Assembly (NCBI RefSeq): GCF_013170825.1
Contig: NZ_CP033365.1
Span: 806,001-870,000 of the forward strand
Source of the DNA: Mesorhizobium sp. NZP2298
GTDB taxonomy: Bacteria; Pseudomonadota; Alphaproteobacteria; Rhizobiales; Rhizobiaceae
Length of the DNA: 64,000 bases
Direction of reading: 5' to 3'
Within the stretch, counting starts at the first letter, position 1; every line of letters starts with the position of its first letter. The notes below the pieces were generated by a model that saw nothing but the letters and a program-made list of their open reading frames with translations, had not been told where the DNA came from and made no database searches. The position numbers were made by a program, and so were the translations under genes. Below are positions 48,531 through 58,041 of the stretch, in pieces.

Positions 48531-48713
48531 ATGATGAGCGACAGCCCCGACAAGCGCAGCAACGAATGGCGCGCCATTCTTCATGTACAGGCCCGCGTCG
48601 CCGTCCTGTTCGTTCCGATTGTCGCCAGCCTGCTGATCATAGCGGCACTTGCCGGCAACGAACGCAAATCCGTTCCCGATATCGACCGCACCGTAACCGG
48701 GTCGGTGCGATAG
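48531..48713 (+). CDS. small single-span membrane protein
   Basis: A frame of 60 residues with a basic N-terminal part, one clear membrane segment (VAVLFVPIVASLLIIAALAG) and a short polar tail. The ribosome site is weak and a GTG six bases earlier is possible. No family was recognised. The hydrophobic segment and codon use make it credible but not certain. Confidence 0.5.
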   Translation: MMSDSPDKRSNEWRAILHVQARVAVLFVPIVASLLIIAALAGNERKSVPDIDRTVTGSVR

Positions 48714-48791
48714 ACGGCACAACAGCCGGCCGCGAAAGCCCGCCGGGTGTGCGCTATTGGGCGCGTCATCCTTTGGCGCTACTGTCATCCA

Positions 48792-49172
48792 ATGGCTACA
48801 GCACTGCGCGAATGGGCCCGAGCGATCAAGCGCGACGTGCATGCGCTCTACCTTGCCGCGCGCGATCCCCGAACGCCGTGGTACGCCAAGGCGCTTGCCG
48901 TGTGTGTCGCGGGCTACGCCTTGTCTCCAATCGACCTGATTCCCGATTTCATCCCCTTGGTTGGTTACCTTGATGATGCGATCCTGGTTCCCTTGGGAAT
49001 CCTTGCCGTGGTCAAGATGATACCGCCCGAGGTCATGGCAGAACACAGGGAGGCCGCCGTCCTTGCCGTTGACAGGCCCGTGAGCCGCAGCGCGGCGGTG
49101 GTCATCGCCTGTATCTGGGCCGCCTCGGTCGCGCTGGCGGGATGGCTGGCGTATCGATACTTCGCCGGCTGA
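48792..49172 (+). CDS. DUF1232 (YkvA-like) membrane protein
   Basis: A 126-residue membrane protein with the DUF1232 signature CVAGYALSPIDLIPDFIPL near residue 37, followed by GYLDDAILVPLGI and a further C-terminal membrane segment. The function of the family is unknown. The start at 48792 lacks a strong ribosome site, but an upstream ATG would add a non-conserved leader. Confidence 0.88.
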   Translation: MATALREWARAIKRDVHALYLAARDPRTPWYAKALAVCVAGYALSPIDLIPDFIPLVGYLDDAILVPLGILAVVKMIPPEVMAEHREAAVLAVDRPVSRSAAVVIACIWAASVALAGWLAYRYFAG

Positions 49173-49280
49173 TCTTGAAGCCGCGTCCTGTAACGTGGAA
49201 CAGCGCGATTACGCCCTCGAATGCGTCTTTAGAGCAACATCCGTTCGCATCGGATTCCGTGGTTGGTGTGAGGTGGATTC

Positions 49281-49763
49281 TTGAAGCTTGTCGATGAACA
49301 CCGCATCCACCAGATCTTCGAAGTCAGCCTGTGGCTGAAGGGCGCGCATGCCCTGATCGAATGCATCGGCGGGATTCTGCTCTATGTCGTTACCACCGAT
49401 ACCATTGCCTCCTGGGTCAACGCCCTCACCGCGGAGGAATTGATCGAAGATCCCAACGATTTCATAGCTGGCCATCTGTCGCGGATGGCAAGCCATTTTT
49501 CGGTCGCCAGCAAGGAGTTTTATGCCGTCTACCTGCTTAGCCACGGCCTGATAAAGCTTGCCTTGGTGGTCGGGCTTCTGAGAGGCAAGTTCTGGTCTTA
49601 CCCTGCCTCGCTCGCGGCTTTGGGCTTGTTCATGGTCTATCAAGTCTACCGCTACTCATACACCCAATCATTCGGCCTGCTGGTCCTGACCGTCTTCGAT
49701 GCGGTGGTCATGGTGTTGATCTGGCATGAATGGAGGATCGTGCGACACCATAAGCCGGCATGA
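49281..49763 (+). CDS. DUF2127 family membrane protein
   Basis: A 160-residue protein with four hydrophobic segments and the DUF2127 layout: FEVSLWLKGAHALIECIGG, FYAVYLLSHGLIKLALVVGL and PASLAALGLFMVYQVYRY. The start is a TTG at 49281 preceded by GAGGTGG at good spacing. No activity is known for the family. Confidence 0.85.
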   Translation: MKLVDEHRIHQIFEVSLWLKGAHALIECIGGILLYVVTTDTIASWVNALTAEELIEDPNDFIAGHLSRMASHFSVASKEFYAVYLLSHGLIKLALVVGLLRGKFWSYPASLAALGLFMVYQVYRYSYTQSFGLLVLTVFDAVVMVLIWHEWRIVRHHKPA

Positions 49764-49945
49764 TGGTTGAGTTGCCGGCCTTGTCCCTGTTTCCTGAACG
49801 TCGGCACAAATGGGCCGACGGATCGATGGCAGACGCGGTTGCGATCCGGCTACAAACGCCTGATCGCAAGGAGCGCCTTGCCTTGCCGGCGGAACCCCAC
49901 GCACTGTCGGACATTGTGTTCCAGGACAGCCCCCTGGAGGACATG

Positions 49946-50119
49946 ATGACCAGAGCTTTCGATATCAACGACAACACAGAAGAAAATCCGAAGCGCCCGC
50001 CTCAGCCTGAGACCAGCGACGACCTCAGGAAAAAGAAGGTCGAGGGCAAAGCCTTCCAGGTGAATGAGAACAGCGTCGACAATCCGACACCAGCGCCGGT
50101 GACGCCAAAGCGGGACTGA
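49946..50119 (+). CDS. small hydrophilic, probably disordered protein
   Basis: A 57-residue protein rich in Asn, Asp, Glu, Lys and Pro, with no hydrophobic core. Two similar phrases, FDINDNTEENPKRP and FQVNENSVDNPTPAP, suggest an internal duplication. The start is supported by GGAGG five bases before the ATG at 49946; an in-frame start at 49760 has none. Family unknown. Confidence 0.6.
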   Translation: MTRAFDINDNTEENPKRPPQPETSDDLRKKKVEGKAFQVNENSVDNPTPAPVTPKRD

Positions 50120-50142
50120 TCGAAAAAGATGGCGTGCGCCTG

Positions 50143-50682
50143 TCAGGGCGCACTTTCCGGCAGCATTCGCTTGAGCACGTCATCCTTGCGGATGAAATGG
50201 TGCCACAGCGCCGCCGCCGCATGCACTCCGGCAAGTATGAGGATCGAATTGGCACAGAGGCTGTGCATCTCCCTGATAAACCGGGCCGTGTCACGATCCG
50301 GCGAGACCGGGGCCGGGATGGTGAAGAGACCGAAGAAACTCAGGGCATCGCCCCTGTACCAGGTCAGCACGATGCCGAGCACCGGAATCGCCACCAGGAG
50401 AGCGTAAAGCAGGAGGTGCGCGACTTTGGCCGCACTTCGTTCAAGCGGTGACATTTCCTGCGGCAGACCGGGCGTCCCCAGCGTCAGCCGCAGGCCGACA
50501 CGGATGACGACAAGCGCGAAAAGCAGCAAGCCGAACGAAATATGCAGCCACCAGACGAGCGCCCGCCCCGGATCGCCGCGCGGAAAAACCTCCTCGACGT
50601 AGGTCAAGCCATAAAGGCCGATGACCAGCAGGAACACTGCCCAGTGAATGGCTTTCTGCGAGCTTGTGTAGGTGGGGTGCAT
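50143..50682 (-). CDS. cytochrome b561
   Basis: A 179-residue di-haem inner-membrane cytochrome of the bacterial b561 family (CybB type). Four membrane segments carry the haem histidines in KAIHWAVFLLVIGL (His13), WLHISFGLLLFALVVIR, KVAHLLLYALLVAIPVLG and LAGVHAAAALWHHFIRKDDV. It moves electrons between quinone and a periplasmic acceptor, possibly superoxide. No partner gene is adjacent. Confidence 0.92.
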   Translation of the reverse strand: MHPTYTSSQKAIHWAVFLLVIGLYGLTYVEEVFPRGDPGRALVWWLHISFGLLLFALVVIRVGLRLTLGTPGLPQEMSPLERSAAKVAHLLLYALLVAIPVLGIVLTWYRGDALSFFGLFTIPAPVSPDRDTARFIREMHSLCANSILILAGVHAAAALWHHFIRKDDVLKRMLPESAP

Positions 50683-50871
50683 GCGAGCTTCCAGTTTTCA
50701 ACGTTTCTAACCTAGCCGCGATCATCTCAAAGCTTTGTTCGGGGACGAACCCCTTCTTGAAGAGAACGTCCACGGGCCGGCCGTGATGATCGTGATTCGG
50801 TGGACACTGGAACAGGCAACCTGTCAGTTCGCTGACAACAGGGCATCCGATGCACGATGCGGCATCCAAAG

Positions 50872-50894
50872 AAAGCCCGGATGAACCGGGCTTT
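50872..50894 (-). terminator. intrinsic terminator after UBP zinc-finger gene
   Basis: AAAGCCCGG and CCGGGCTTT pair around ATGAA, 23 bases beyond the stop at 50917. T-rich flanks occur on both sides (TTTCTTTGG on the minus strand), so it may act in both directions. The remaining 50683-50870 region shows no gene. Confidence 0.75.
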
Positions 50895-50916
50895 TCTTCG
50901 GATTTCTCGGCGCCCC

Positions 50917-51225
50917 TCAATAGAAGCGCGGGATCGGACCGTTCTGCGGCGTGGTGCGGTCGCCGAGGTCGAGAAAAACCTCGTCGACATAGCACCAGCC
51001 CCAGCCTTCCGGCGGATCATAGCCCTCGATGATAGGATGGCTGGTGGCGTGAAAATGTTTCGTCGCGTGGCGGTTGGGCGAGTCGTCGCAACAGCCGACA
51101 TGGCCGCAGGTGCGGCAGAGTCGCAGATGCACCCACCACGAGCCGCTCTTCAGGCATTCCTCGCAACCGAGCGCGCTCGGCGTGACGTCCTTGATCCCAG
51201 CCGCATGCTTGCATTCGTCCGCCAT
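50917..51225 (-). CDS. UBP-type zinc finger protein
   Basis: A 102-residue stand-alone ZnF-UBP domain with CKHAAGIKDV, CEECLKSGSWWVHLRLC, CRTCGHVGCCDDSPNRHATK, then HFHATSHPIIEGYDPPEGWGW. All the zinc-binding Cys/His positions are present. In eukaryotes the domain binds ubiquitin C-termini; the bacterial ligand is unknown. An AGGAGA site precedes the ATG at 51225. It lies 61 bases after a cNMP-binding flavoprotein gene on the same strand. Confidence 0.92.
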   Translation of the reverse strand: MADECKHAAGIKDVTPSALGCEECLKSGSWWVHLRLCRTCGHVGCCDDSPNRHATKHFHATSHPIIEGYDPPEGWGWCYVDEVFLDLGDRTTPQNGPIPRFY

Positions 51226-51265
51226 CACATTCTCCTGGCCAGTTGAGGCTCAACTATTCCTTTTG

Positions 51266-51310
51266 CGCTTTTCCCGGGAAAACCGTTACACACTTTTCCT
51301 GAAATTGCTC
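51266..51310. repeat. RIME-like palindrome fragment
   Basis: GCGCTTTTCCCGGGAAAACC then GTTACACACTTTTCC and GAAATTGCTC repeat the form seen at 48391. It overlaps the last codons of the flavoprotein gene ending at 51286. Confidence 0.55.
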
Positions 51311-52980
51311 TCCGCGGCGTGGCTACCGTCCTGCGCGAGATAGGCATGAAGCGCCGCGACCACCTGGGCACCCTCGCCGACAGCCGCCGCGACGCGTTTG
51401 ACCGAACCGCAACGCACGTCGCCGATGGCAAACACCCCGCTGCGGCTGGTCTCCATCTGACCACGTTCCGGTCCGAGCTCGGATCCGGTGCGGATGAAAC
51501 CCTTGGCGTCCAGCGCCACCTTGCATTGCGCCAGCCAGTCGGTGTTCGGATCGGCGCCGATGAACAGGAAGAGATGGCGGATCGGGCGTGTCGTCTGCTG
51601 CCCGCTGACGCGGTTGCGCCAGCGCACCGTGGCAAGATTGCCGTCCTCGCCCTCCAGCGCCTCGATCTCGGTCTCGGTCAGCACCTCGATGTTCGGCTGC
51701 GCCTTGATGCGCTCGACCAGGTAGCGCGACATCGAGGCATCGAGGCTGCCGCCGCGCGCCAGCAGCGCCACCTTGCGCGCATGGCTGGCGAGGTAGACCG
51801 CCGCCTGCCCGGCCGAATTGCCGGCGCCGACCAGCGCCACCTCCTGGCCGGCGCAAAGCCGCCCTTCGATGGGCGAGGCCCAATAATGCACCGACGTGCC
51901 CTCGAACCGCGACAGGTTGGCGACATCGAGGCGCCGGTAGCGCGCGCCGCTGGCGATCACCACCGTGCGCGTGCGCACGGTCTCGCCGTCGCCGACATCG
52001 AGCAGGTAGCGGGCGCCCGAATTATCGGCCGCGGCACTCAGCAGCTTGGCTTCGTCCGGGATCACCATTTCGACGCCGAATTTCTGCGCCTGGTTGTAGG
52101 CGCGCGCCATCAGCGCCATGCCGGTGATGCCCGTGGGGAAACCGAGGTAGTTCTCGATGCGCGAGGAGGCGCCGGCCTGCCCGCCGAAAGCCCGGCAATC
52201 GAGCACGATGGTCGACAGCCCTTCCGACGCCGCATAGACGGCCGCCGCCAGCCCCGCCGGGCCCGCGCCGACAATGGCGACGTCATACAGCGTGTCGGCA
52301 TCGATCGGCCTGAGCAGGCCGATGCAGCGGGCGAGGTCCTTCTCACCGGGATTCATCAGCAGCCTGCCGTTCGGGCACAGCACGACCGGCAGATGGTGAG
52401 GATCGACATCGAAGCGCTCGACCAGGGTTTTCGCGCAGGGGTCGCTGGCGGAATCGAGCACGCGGTGCGGCTGGCCGCTACGGGCGAGGAACCCTTGCAG
52501 CCGCAAGACATCGGCATTGCCTGATGGTCCAATGATGATCGGCCCGCTGGTCGCGCTTTCCAGGAGCCCGACGCGGCGCAGGATCAGCGCCCGCATGATG
52601 CGCTCGCCGAGATTGGCTTCCTGCACCATCAGGTCGCGCACGCGCCGAGAGGGGATGACGAAGGCCTCGACCGGTTCGGCGGCCTCGGCATTGACCAGCG
52701 ACGGGCGCGCCGAAAGCTGCGCCAGTTCTCCGACAAAACTGCCCGGACCATGGGTGACGATCGTTTCACGCCGGCCGAGGCCATCCTGGGTGATGTCGAC
52801 CTTGCCGGACAGCACGACGATCAGGCCGGGCGCGACATCGCCGGCCTTGATGATGTGCTCGCCGGCGGCATAGAAGCTGGCCTCGCCGAACCGGCGCATG
52901 TGGTCGATATCAGCCTCGGTCAGCGTGGGAAACGCCTGGTCGCGACGGGCGCCGAAGATTGCGGTGGAGGATTGAGACAT
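51286..52980 (-). CDS. cNMP-binding, thioredoxin-reductase-like FAD oxidoreductase without CxxC
   Basis: A 564-residue protein. Residues about 20-145 form a cyclic-nucleotide-binding domain (SGKVDITQDGLG, GPGSFVGELAQLS). A linker of thioredoxin-like length follows (LPVVLCPNGRLLMNP). The rest is a thioredoxin-reductase fold: VAIVGAGPAGLAAAVYAAS near residue 250, FGGQAGASSRIENYLGFP, second nucleotide motif VALVGAGNSAGQAAVYLAS and the closing GVFAIGDVRCGSVKRVAAAV. The redox CxxC expected in TrxB is missing. The start at 52980 was chosen because the longer frame only reads through the antisense of tRNA-Leu. Confidence 0.9.
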   Translation of the reverse strand: MSQSSTAIFGARRDQAFPTLTEADIDHMRRFGEASFYAAGEHIIKAGDVAPGLIVVLSGKVDITQDGLGRRETIVTHGPGSFVGELAQLSARPSLVNAEAAEPVEAFVIPSRRVRDLMVQEANLGERIMRALILRRVGLLESATSGPIIIGPSGNADVLRLQGFLARSGQPHRVLDSASDPCAKTLVERFDVDPHHLPVVLCPNGRLLMNPGEKDLARCIGLLRPIDADTLYDVAIVGAGPAGLAAAVYAASEGLSTIVLDCRAFGGQAGASSRIENYLGFPTGITGMALMARAYNQAQKFGVEMVIPDEAKLLSAAADNSGARYLLDVGDGETVRTRTVVIASGARYRRLDVANLSRFEGTSVHYWASPIEGRLCAGQEVALVGAGNSAGQAAVYLASHARKVALLARGGSLDASMSRYLVERIKAQPNIEVLTETEIEALEGEDGNLATVRWRNRVSGQQTTRPIRHLFLFIGADPNTDWLAQCKVALDAKGFIRTGSELGPERGQMETSRSGVFAIGDVRCGSVKRVAAAVGEGAQVVAALHAYLAQDGSHAAESNFRKSV

Positions 52981-53064
52981 GGATGCGAGCGTAGCGAAGC
53001 CGTGGCTCGGTTTGAAGCGGTTTGTTTGGTGCCTAGCCGCGAGGGGAGGCCATTCCAAAAAGAA

Positions 53065-53087
53065 AAAGCCCGGACGAACCGGGCTTT
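53065..53087 (-). terminator. intrinsic terminator after tRNA-Leu
   Basis: AAAGCCCGG and CCGGGCTTT pair around ACGAA. On the minus strand the hairpin is followed by TTCTTTTT. It lies 45 bases past the tRNA 3' end and separates it from the flavoprotein gene. Confidence 0.85.
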
Positions 53088-53132
53088 CTTTGTCTGCGTC
53101 TCTGAACCATCGAACGGTTCGAAACTGGAATT

Positions 53133-53217
53133 TGGTGCCCAGAAGAGGACTCGAACCTCCACTCCTTGCGGAACACGGACCTGAACCGTGCGCGTCTACC
53201 AATTCCGCCATCTGGGC
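53133..53217 (-). tRNA. tRNA-Leu (anticodon CAG)
   Basis: An 85-base cloverleaf read on the minus strand. The acceptor arms GCCCAGA and TCTGGGC pair, the anticodon stem-loop is ACGGTTCAGGTCCGT with CAG in the loop, and the T arm is GGTTCGAGTCC. The long variable arm is typical for leucine. The 3' CCA is encoded. It follows gpmA on the same strand. Confidence 0.98.
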
Positions 53218-53355
53218 TGGTGCGGGCTCATGTAAGCGGGCAAGCGATGGCTGTCAACGCGCTTTTTGGACCATGATCCCTAAAGGTGGATTCGGCTTCC
53301 GCAAAAGTTCACCCCCAAGCAAAGCTTCAGCCTCCGCTTGCCGGCTCATGAACCC

Positions 53356-53976
53356 TCAGCTCTCCAGCACTTCCTTCGACGCAACGGTCGAATCGGCATT
53401 GAGCTGGTAGATGACCGGCACGCCGGTGCCGAGTTCCAGCTTGACGATCTCCTCGCCCGACTTGCCGTCCAGCGCCATGATCAGCGCGCGCAGCGAGTTG
53501 CCGTGGGCGGCGACCAGCACGGTGCCGCCGCGCAGCACGTGCGACTGCATGTCATGCAAATAGTAGGGCCAGACGCGGGCGCCGGTGTCCTTCAGGCTTT
53601 CGCCGCCGGGCGGCGGCACGTCGTAGGAGCGGCGCCAGACATGCACCTGCTCCTCGCCCCATTTCTTGCGGGCATCATCCTTGTTGAGGCCGGAGAGATC
53701 GCCATAGTCGCGCTCGTTGAGCGCCTGGTCGCGGATGGTCTTCAGATCGCTCTGGCCGACCGCGTCGAGAATGTGCTGGCAGGTCTTTTGCGCCCGCGTC
53801 AGCGCCGAGGTGAAGGCGATGTCGAACTTCAGCCCGCGCGCCTTGAGTTTTTGCCCGGCGGCCTTGGCCTCGGCATGGCCCTGCTCGGTCAGGTCGACGT
53901 CGCGCCAGCCGGTGAACAGGTTCTTCAGATTCCATTCGCTCTGGCCATGGCGCACGAGCACGAGGGTTCTCGACAT
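53356..53976 (-). CDS. gpmA: 2,3-bisphosphoglycerate-dependent phosphoglycerate mutase
   Basis: This enzyme interconverts 3- and 2-phosphoglycerate in glycolysis. The 206 residues are the shorter alphaproteobacterial form. The phosphohistidine is in [12 protein letters not shown] (His 10), with [32 protein letters not shown] and the second histidine in [20 protein letters not shown] precedes the ATG at 53976. It follows dapB by 38 bases. Confidence 0.97.
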   Translation of the reverse strand: MSRTLVLVRHGQSEWNLKNLFTGWRDVDLTEQGHAEAKAAGQKLKARGLKFDIAFTSALTRAQKTCQHILDAVGQSDLKTIRDQALNERDYGDLSGLNKDDARKKWGEEQVHVWRRSYDVPPPGGESLKDTGARVWPYYLHDMQSHVLRGGTVLVAAHGNSLRALIMALDGKSGEEIVKLELGTGVPVIYQLNADSTVASKEVLES

Positions 53977-54014
53977 ATTTGCTCCTACAATCCCTACAAG
54001 GTGGATGGTCCGCC

Positions 54015-54836
54015 TCAGCTCAGGCCGAGCACGTCCCGCATCGAATACAGTCCCGGCTTCTTGTCCCGTGCCCACAGCGCCGCCTTGACCGCGCCGCGGG
54101 CGAAGATGGCGCGGTCCTCGGCATGATGGGACAGCGTGATGCGCTCGCCGGTGCCGGCCAGGATCACACTGTGGTCGCCGACCACCGAACCGCCGCGTAG
54201 CGTGGCGAAGCCGATCGAGCCTTCCTTTCGCACACCCGTATGGCCGTCGCGTGAACGCACGTCGTTGCCGGCAAGCGCGATGCCGCGCCCGGTGGCAGCG
54301 GCCTCGCCGAGCAGCAATGCTGTGCCCGACGGCGCGTCGACCTTGTGCTTGTGGTGCATTTCGAGGATCTCGATGTCGAAATCGTCGGCGTCGAGCGCGC
54401 GCGCCGCCTGTTCGACCAGCACCGCCAGCAGATTGACGCCGAGGCTCATATTGCCCGACTTGACGATCGTGCCATGGCGCGCTGCCGCTGCGATCCTGGC
54501 ATTGTCGTCGGCCGAGCAGCCGGTCGTGCCGATGACATGGACGATGCGCGCCTGCGCCGCGTAGCCGGCGAATTCGACTGATGAGGCTGGCGTGGTGAAA
54601 TCGAGCACGCCGTCGGCCTTGGCGAAGACCGGCAGCGGATCGTCGCTGATCGGTACATTGATAATGCCGATGCCCGCCAGTTCGCCGGCATCCTTGCCCA
54701 GGTAGGGCGAATCCGCGCGCTCGACAGCGCCGATGACGCGAGCGCCCGGAATGGTATGGATGGCGCGGATCAGCGTCTGGCCCATGCGGCCGGCTGCGCC
54801 CACCACCACCAGGCCCATATCGCCTGCTTCGCTCAT
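54015..54836 (-). CDS. dapB: 4-hydroxy-tetrahydrodipicolinate reductase
   Basis: DapB performs the NAD(P)H-dependent second step of the lysine/diaminopimelate branch. In its 273 residues the cofactor loop is [12 protein letters not shown] near residue 12, followed by [21 protein letters not shown], the catalytic [19 protein letters not shown] (His-His-Lys) near 155, and C-terminal [20 protein letters not shown] precedes the ATG, which overlaps the stop of the ABC transporter gene by 4 bases. Confidence 0.98.
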   Translation of the reverse strand: MSEAGDMGLVVVGAAGRMGQTLIRAIHTIPGARVIGAVERADSPYLGKDAGELAGIGIINVPISDDPLPVFAKADGVLDFTTPASSVEFAGYAAQARIVHVIGTTGCSADDNARIAAAARHGTIVKSGNMSLGVNLLAVLVEQAARALDADDFDIEILEMHHKHKVDAPSGTALLLGEAAATGRGIALAGNDVRSRDGHTGVRKEGSIGFATLRGGSVVGDHSVILAGTGERITLSHHAEDRAIFARGAVKAALWARDKKPGLYSMRDVLGLS

Positions 54837-56689
54837 GTGCTCCTCACAGCAGTCTTCTTCGCACGCGTGGCTCGGACCGGAGTTTGGATCGGCTTGCTGT
54901 CATCGACAAGCCCCAGCCCCTTCTTGCCCTGGATGCGGTGGAAGCGGGAATAGATGCTGTCCGGGTCGGCCATCAGCGTCGCATGGGTGCCTTCCTCGAC
55001 CAACCGTCCCTCTTCCAGCACGATGATGTGGTCAGCATTGACCACCGTCGACAGCCGATGCGCTATGACGATGGTCGTGCGGCCTTCCATGACATGGGTC
55101 AGCGCTTCCTGGACGCGCGCCTCCGCCTCGTTGTCGAGTGCCGATGTCGCCTCGTCGAGCAGCAGGATCGGTGCCTGGCGCACGATGGCGCGGGCGATCG
55201 AGACGCGCTGGCGCTGGCCGCCTGAAAGGGTCGAGCCGCCTTCGCCGACCGGCGTATCGTAACCTTGCGGCTGCTGGCGGATGAACTCGTCGGCTGCCGC
55301 CTGTTTCGCCGCCTGCTCGATCTCGGCGTCCGTGGCCGACAGGCGGCCATAGCGGATGTTGTCGCGGATCGTGCCCTCGAACAGATAGGGCGCCTGCGCC
55401 ACATAGGCGATCGACTGCCGCAGCGAATGCTTGGTCACCTTCGAGATGTCCTGGCCATCGACCTCGATGCTGCCCTGGTCGACGTCGTAGAAGCGCTGCA
55501 AGAGCGCCACCAGCGTCGACTTGCCGGAGCCCGACGCACCGACGATGGCCGTGACCTTGCCGGCCGCGGCGGTAAAGCTCAGGTCCCTCAGCACCGGCAT
55601 GTCGGCGTTGTAGCCGAACGTCACATTGTCGAAGCGCACTTCGCCGGTGGTGATCCTGGCCTCGACAGCGTCGGGCGCATCGCCCTGTTTCGGCTCCAGG
55701 TCGAGCAACTCGTAGATCATGCGCGCATTGACCAGCGCCCGCTCCATCCCGACCTGCGTGCGCGCCAGGCGTCTTGCCGGGTCGTAGGCCATGATCAGAG
55801 CGGTGATAAAGGAAAACACCGCACCCGGCGGTTGCCCAAGCACCAACGCCCGGTAGCCGGAATAGGCAAGCACGGAGGTAATGGCGAGACCGCCCAGAAT
55901 CTCGGAAATTGGCGACAGCCGCTCCGAGACGCGGGCAATCTTGTTGTTACGCTGCTCGGCCGTGTCGGCCATGATGCCTATGCGGCGCGCCAGCTCGGCC
56001 TCCAAGGTGAAGGCCTTGACGATGGCGATGCCTTGCGTGGCCTCCTGCACGGACCCGTTCAGCCTAGAATTGATCAACACGGATTCCCGGTTGATACGCC
56101 GCAGTCGGCGGGTGATGTAGACGACGGCCCAGATCAGCGGAGGCCCGATCAGCAGCGAGCTGAGCGACAACACCGGATCCTGGTAGATCATGACGCCGAC
56201 GAGAGCGACCAGCGTGACCGCGTCGCGGCTGATGGAGGTCAGTGTCAGCGACAGCAGGTCGCGAACGCCGCCGACATTCTCGCTGACCTGTGCCGCCAGC
56301 CGACCGGAACGCGTATCGTTGAAGAAGTTGACGCCAAGCTTCATCAGATGGTCGAAGGCGCGCTTCTGGTAGCGCGCGACCAGATTGTTGCCGATCTTGG
56401 CCAACGCGACTGCCTGGCCGTAACCGGCGAAGCCGCGCAGCAGGGAGGCTCCCATGAAACCGGCGCAGATCCAGACGAGCATATCGCCGCGCCGTTCGTA
56501 GAAGATCTGGTTGATCATCGGGGCCATGATCCACGCCGTGAAGGCAGTGGTGCCGGAAACAATCAGCAAGCAGCTGACGGCAACGACATAGGTCCAACGA
56601 TACTCGTTGCCGTTTTCAGCGAGGATGCGGCGGAGCACCGCCGTGACCTCGCCGGGCCGGACTTTTTGTTTGGGAGCTTGAAGTGTCAA
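54833..56689 (-). CDS. ABC exporter, fused permease-ATPase (MsbA-like)
   Basis: A 618-residue half-transporter that acts as a homodimer in the inner membrane. Six membrane segments lie in residues about 35-320. The ATPase has Walker [12 protein letters not shown] near residue 387, signature [14 protein letters not shown], Walker [17 protein letters not shown] and the H-loop IAHRLSTV. It resembles lipid flippases of the MsbA type, but the cargo is not provable. The frame opens with TTG at 56689 without a good ribosome site; a GTG at 56638, with GAGG upstream, is an alternative. Confidence 0.9.
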   Translation of the reverse strand: MTLQAPKQKVRPGEVTAVLRRILAENGNEYRWTYVVAVSCLLIVSGTTAFTAWIMAPMINQIFYERRGDMLVWICAGFMGASLLRGFAGYGQAVALAKIGNNLVARYQKRAFDHLMKLGVNFFNDTRSGRLAAQVSENVGGVRDLLSLTLTSISRDAVTLVALVGVMIYQDPVLSLSSLLIGPPLIWAVVYITRRLRRINRESVLINSRLNGSVQEATQGIAIVKAFTLEAELARRIGIMADTAEQRNNKIARVSERLSPISEILGGLAITSVLAYSGYRALVLGQPPGAVFSFITALIMAYDPARRLARTQVGMERALVNARMIYELLDLEPKQGDAPDAVEARITTGEVRFDNVTFGYNADMPVLRDLSFTAAAGKVTAIVGASGSGKSTLVALLQRFYDVDQGSIEVDGQDISKVTKHSLRQSIAYVAQAPYLFEGTIRDNIRYGRLSATDAEIEQAAKQAAADEFIRQQPQGYDTPVGEGGSTLSGGQRQRVSIARAIVRQAPILLLDEATSALDNEAEARVQEALTHVMEGRTTIVIAHRLSTVVNADHIIVLEEGRLVEEGTHATLMADPDSIYSRFHRIQGKKGLGLVDDSKPIQTPVRATRAKKTAVRST

Positions 56690-56827
56690 ATCAGGAGCGC
56701 TTTGTGGTTTTCCGCCTCGTAGGATCGGGCTGCGAATTCGGCATCCCTCTTAACGTCATGAGGCCGGCTTGCCTATGCCCGCGGCTGATTAACTTCGTCG
56801 CGGGGTCCGAGCGCTTCGCGCTGGCTT

Positions 56828-57853
56828 TCAGGCCTGCCAGCGGCGGCCCGCCGTCTGGACGCCGAACAGGGAGGGGTTTCGGGCATAGGCGGCAAGGCCC
56901 AGAAGTGCCGCCAGCGGATGGGTGATGACATAGACGGGCATGGTGCGCATCAGCGCGCTGTGCGGCGCCTTGTCCTCGAAGGCGGCGCGGAAATTGCCTT
57001 CCTTCAGCGCCGGCACGATCTTTTGCGCGATGCCGCCGGTCAAAAACACGCCGCCACGGCTCATGAACACCAAGGCAAGATCACCCGCCGTGCGCCCGAG
57101 GCAGGTGACGAAGGTCTCCAGCGCTTCCTGCGCCACCGGATCGGTCTTGGCCAGTGCGGCACCGGTGATCTCCGCCGGCGTGGTAAAGGGCGACGGTTTG
57201 CCGTCCGCCGTGGCCACCGCCCTGTAGACGTTGACCAGGCCGCGCCCGCACAGGATCTGCTCGCCGGAAATGCGGCCCTCGAGCTTCTCTATATGCGGAA
57301 AAACCTCGAAATCGCGCGGCGTGCGCGGGCCGATGTCCATGTGGCCGCCTTCGCCGGGCACCGGTATCCAGTGGCGCAGCGCGTAGACCAGCCCAGCGAC
57401 GCCGAGCCCGGTTCCCGGGCCGAGCACGACGCGACCGGCATTGGGCTCCGGCGCGCCACCGCCGATCTTCTCCATATGCTCTTCGCCCAGCGCCACGACT
57501 GCCAGCGCCTGCGCCTCGAAATCATTGAGCACGACGATGTCGCTCAGGCCAAGACTGGCGAACATCTGCCTCGGCCTGACGACCCATGGGCAGTTGGTGA
57601 GCTCGATCTCGTCGCCATCGACCGGACCAGCCACCGCCAGGACCGCCGAATTCGGGCGGACCGACGAGCGGTCGAGAACGGCCGCCTGGATCGCCTCGTC
57701 GATGGTGTTGTAGTTGGCGGTCTGCACGATGGCCGGCTCGCCGGCCTCGGAATTGGCGTCGAGCACGATCGAGAAGCGCGCATTGGTGCCGCCAATGTCG
57801 CCGATCAGGATCGGGAACCGCAACGACGTGTCGGTATCGCTTACGCTTGGCAT
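56828..57853 (-). CDS. glk: glucokinase
   Basis: Glk phosphorylates glucose with ATP. This 341-residue protein belongs to the proteobacterial Glk family (not ROK): ATP loop [14 protein letters not shown] near residue 17, [20 protein letters not shown] with the catalytic aspartate, [14 protein letters not shown] and the substrate-binding [11 protein letters not shown]. The frame runs upstream to 58348, but the start at 57853 matches the family. The ribosome site is weak. Confidence 0.96.
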   Translation of the reverse strand: MPSVSDTDTSLRFPILIGDIGGTNARFSIVLDANSEAGEPAIVQTANYNTIDEAIQAAVLDRSSVRPNSAVLAVAGPVDGDEIELTNCPWVVRPRQMFASLGLSDIVVLNDFEAQALAVVALGEEHMEKIGGGAPEPNAGRVVLGPGTGLGVAGLVYALRHWIPVPGEGGHMDIGPRTPRDFEVFPHIEKLEGRISGEQILCGRGLVNVYRAVATADGKPSPFTTPAEITGAALAKTDPVAQEALETFVTCLGRTAGDLALVFMSRGGVFLTGGIAQKIVPALKEGNFRAAFEDKAPHSALMRTMPVYVITHPLAALLGLAAYARNPSLFGVQTAGRRWQA

Positions 57854-58041
57854 GCTCTGGTCCGTCCCCGGCGCCTCTGACGGCGTTTCGCCGTTCTTCC
57901 GTTGACTAGCGTATGAGTTTGAAAAGGGAAACGGTTTTCGAACCCGGCAACTCGCGCAGTGCGGTTCTGAGGCCAAACGGCCACTATTTCGCGTAAAACG
58001 GCCCGCTAAACCGATTGAGCCGATCGATGGCGCAGCGGCGA

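Noticed and set aside
52981..53211. N-terminal extension of the flavoprotein starting MAELVDAHGSGPC
   Set aside because: This is translation through tRNA-Leu and its terminator, a common annotation error.
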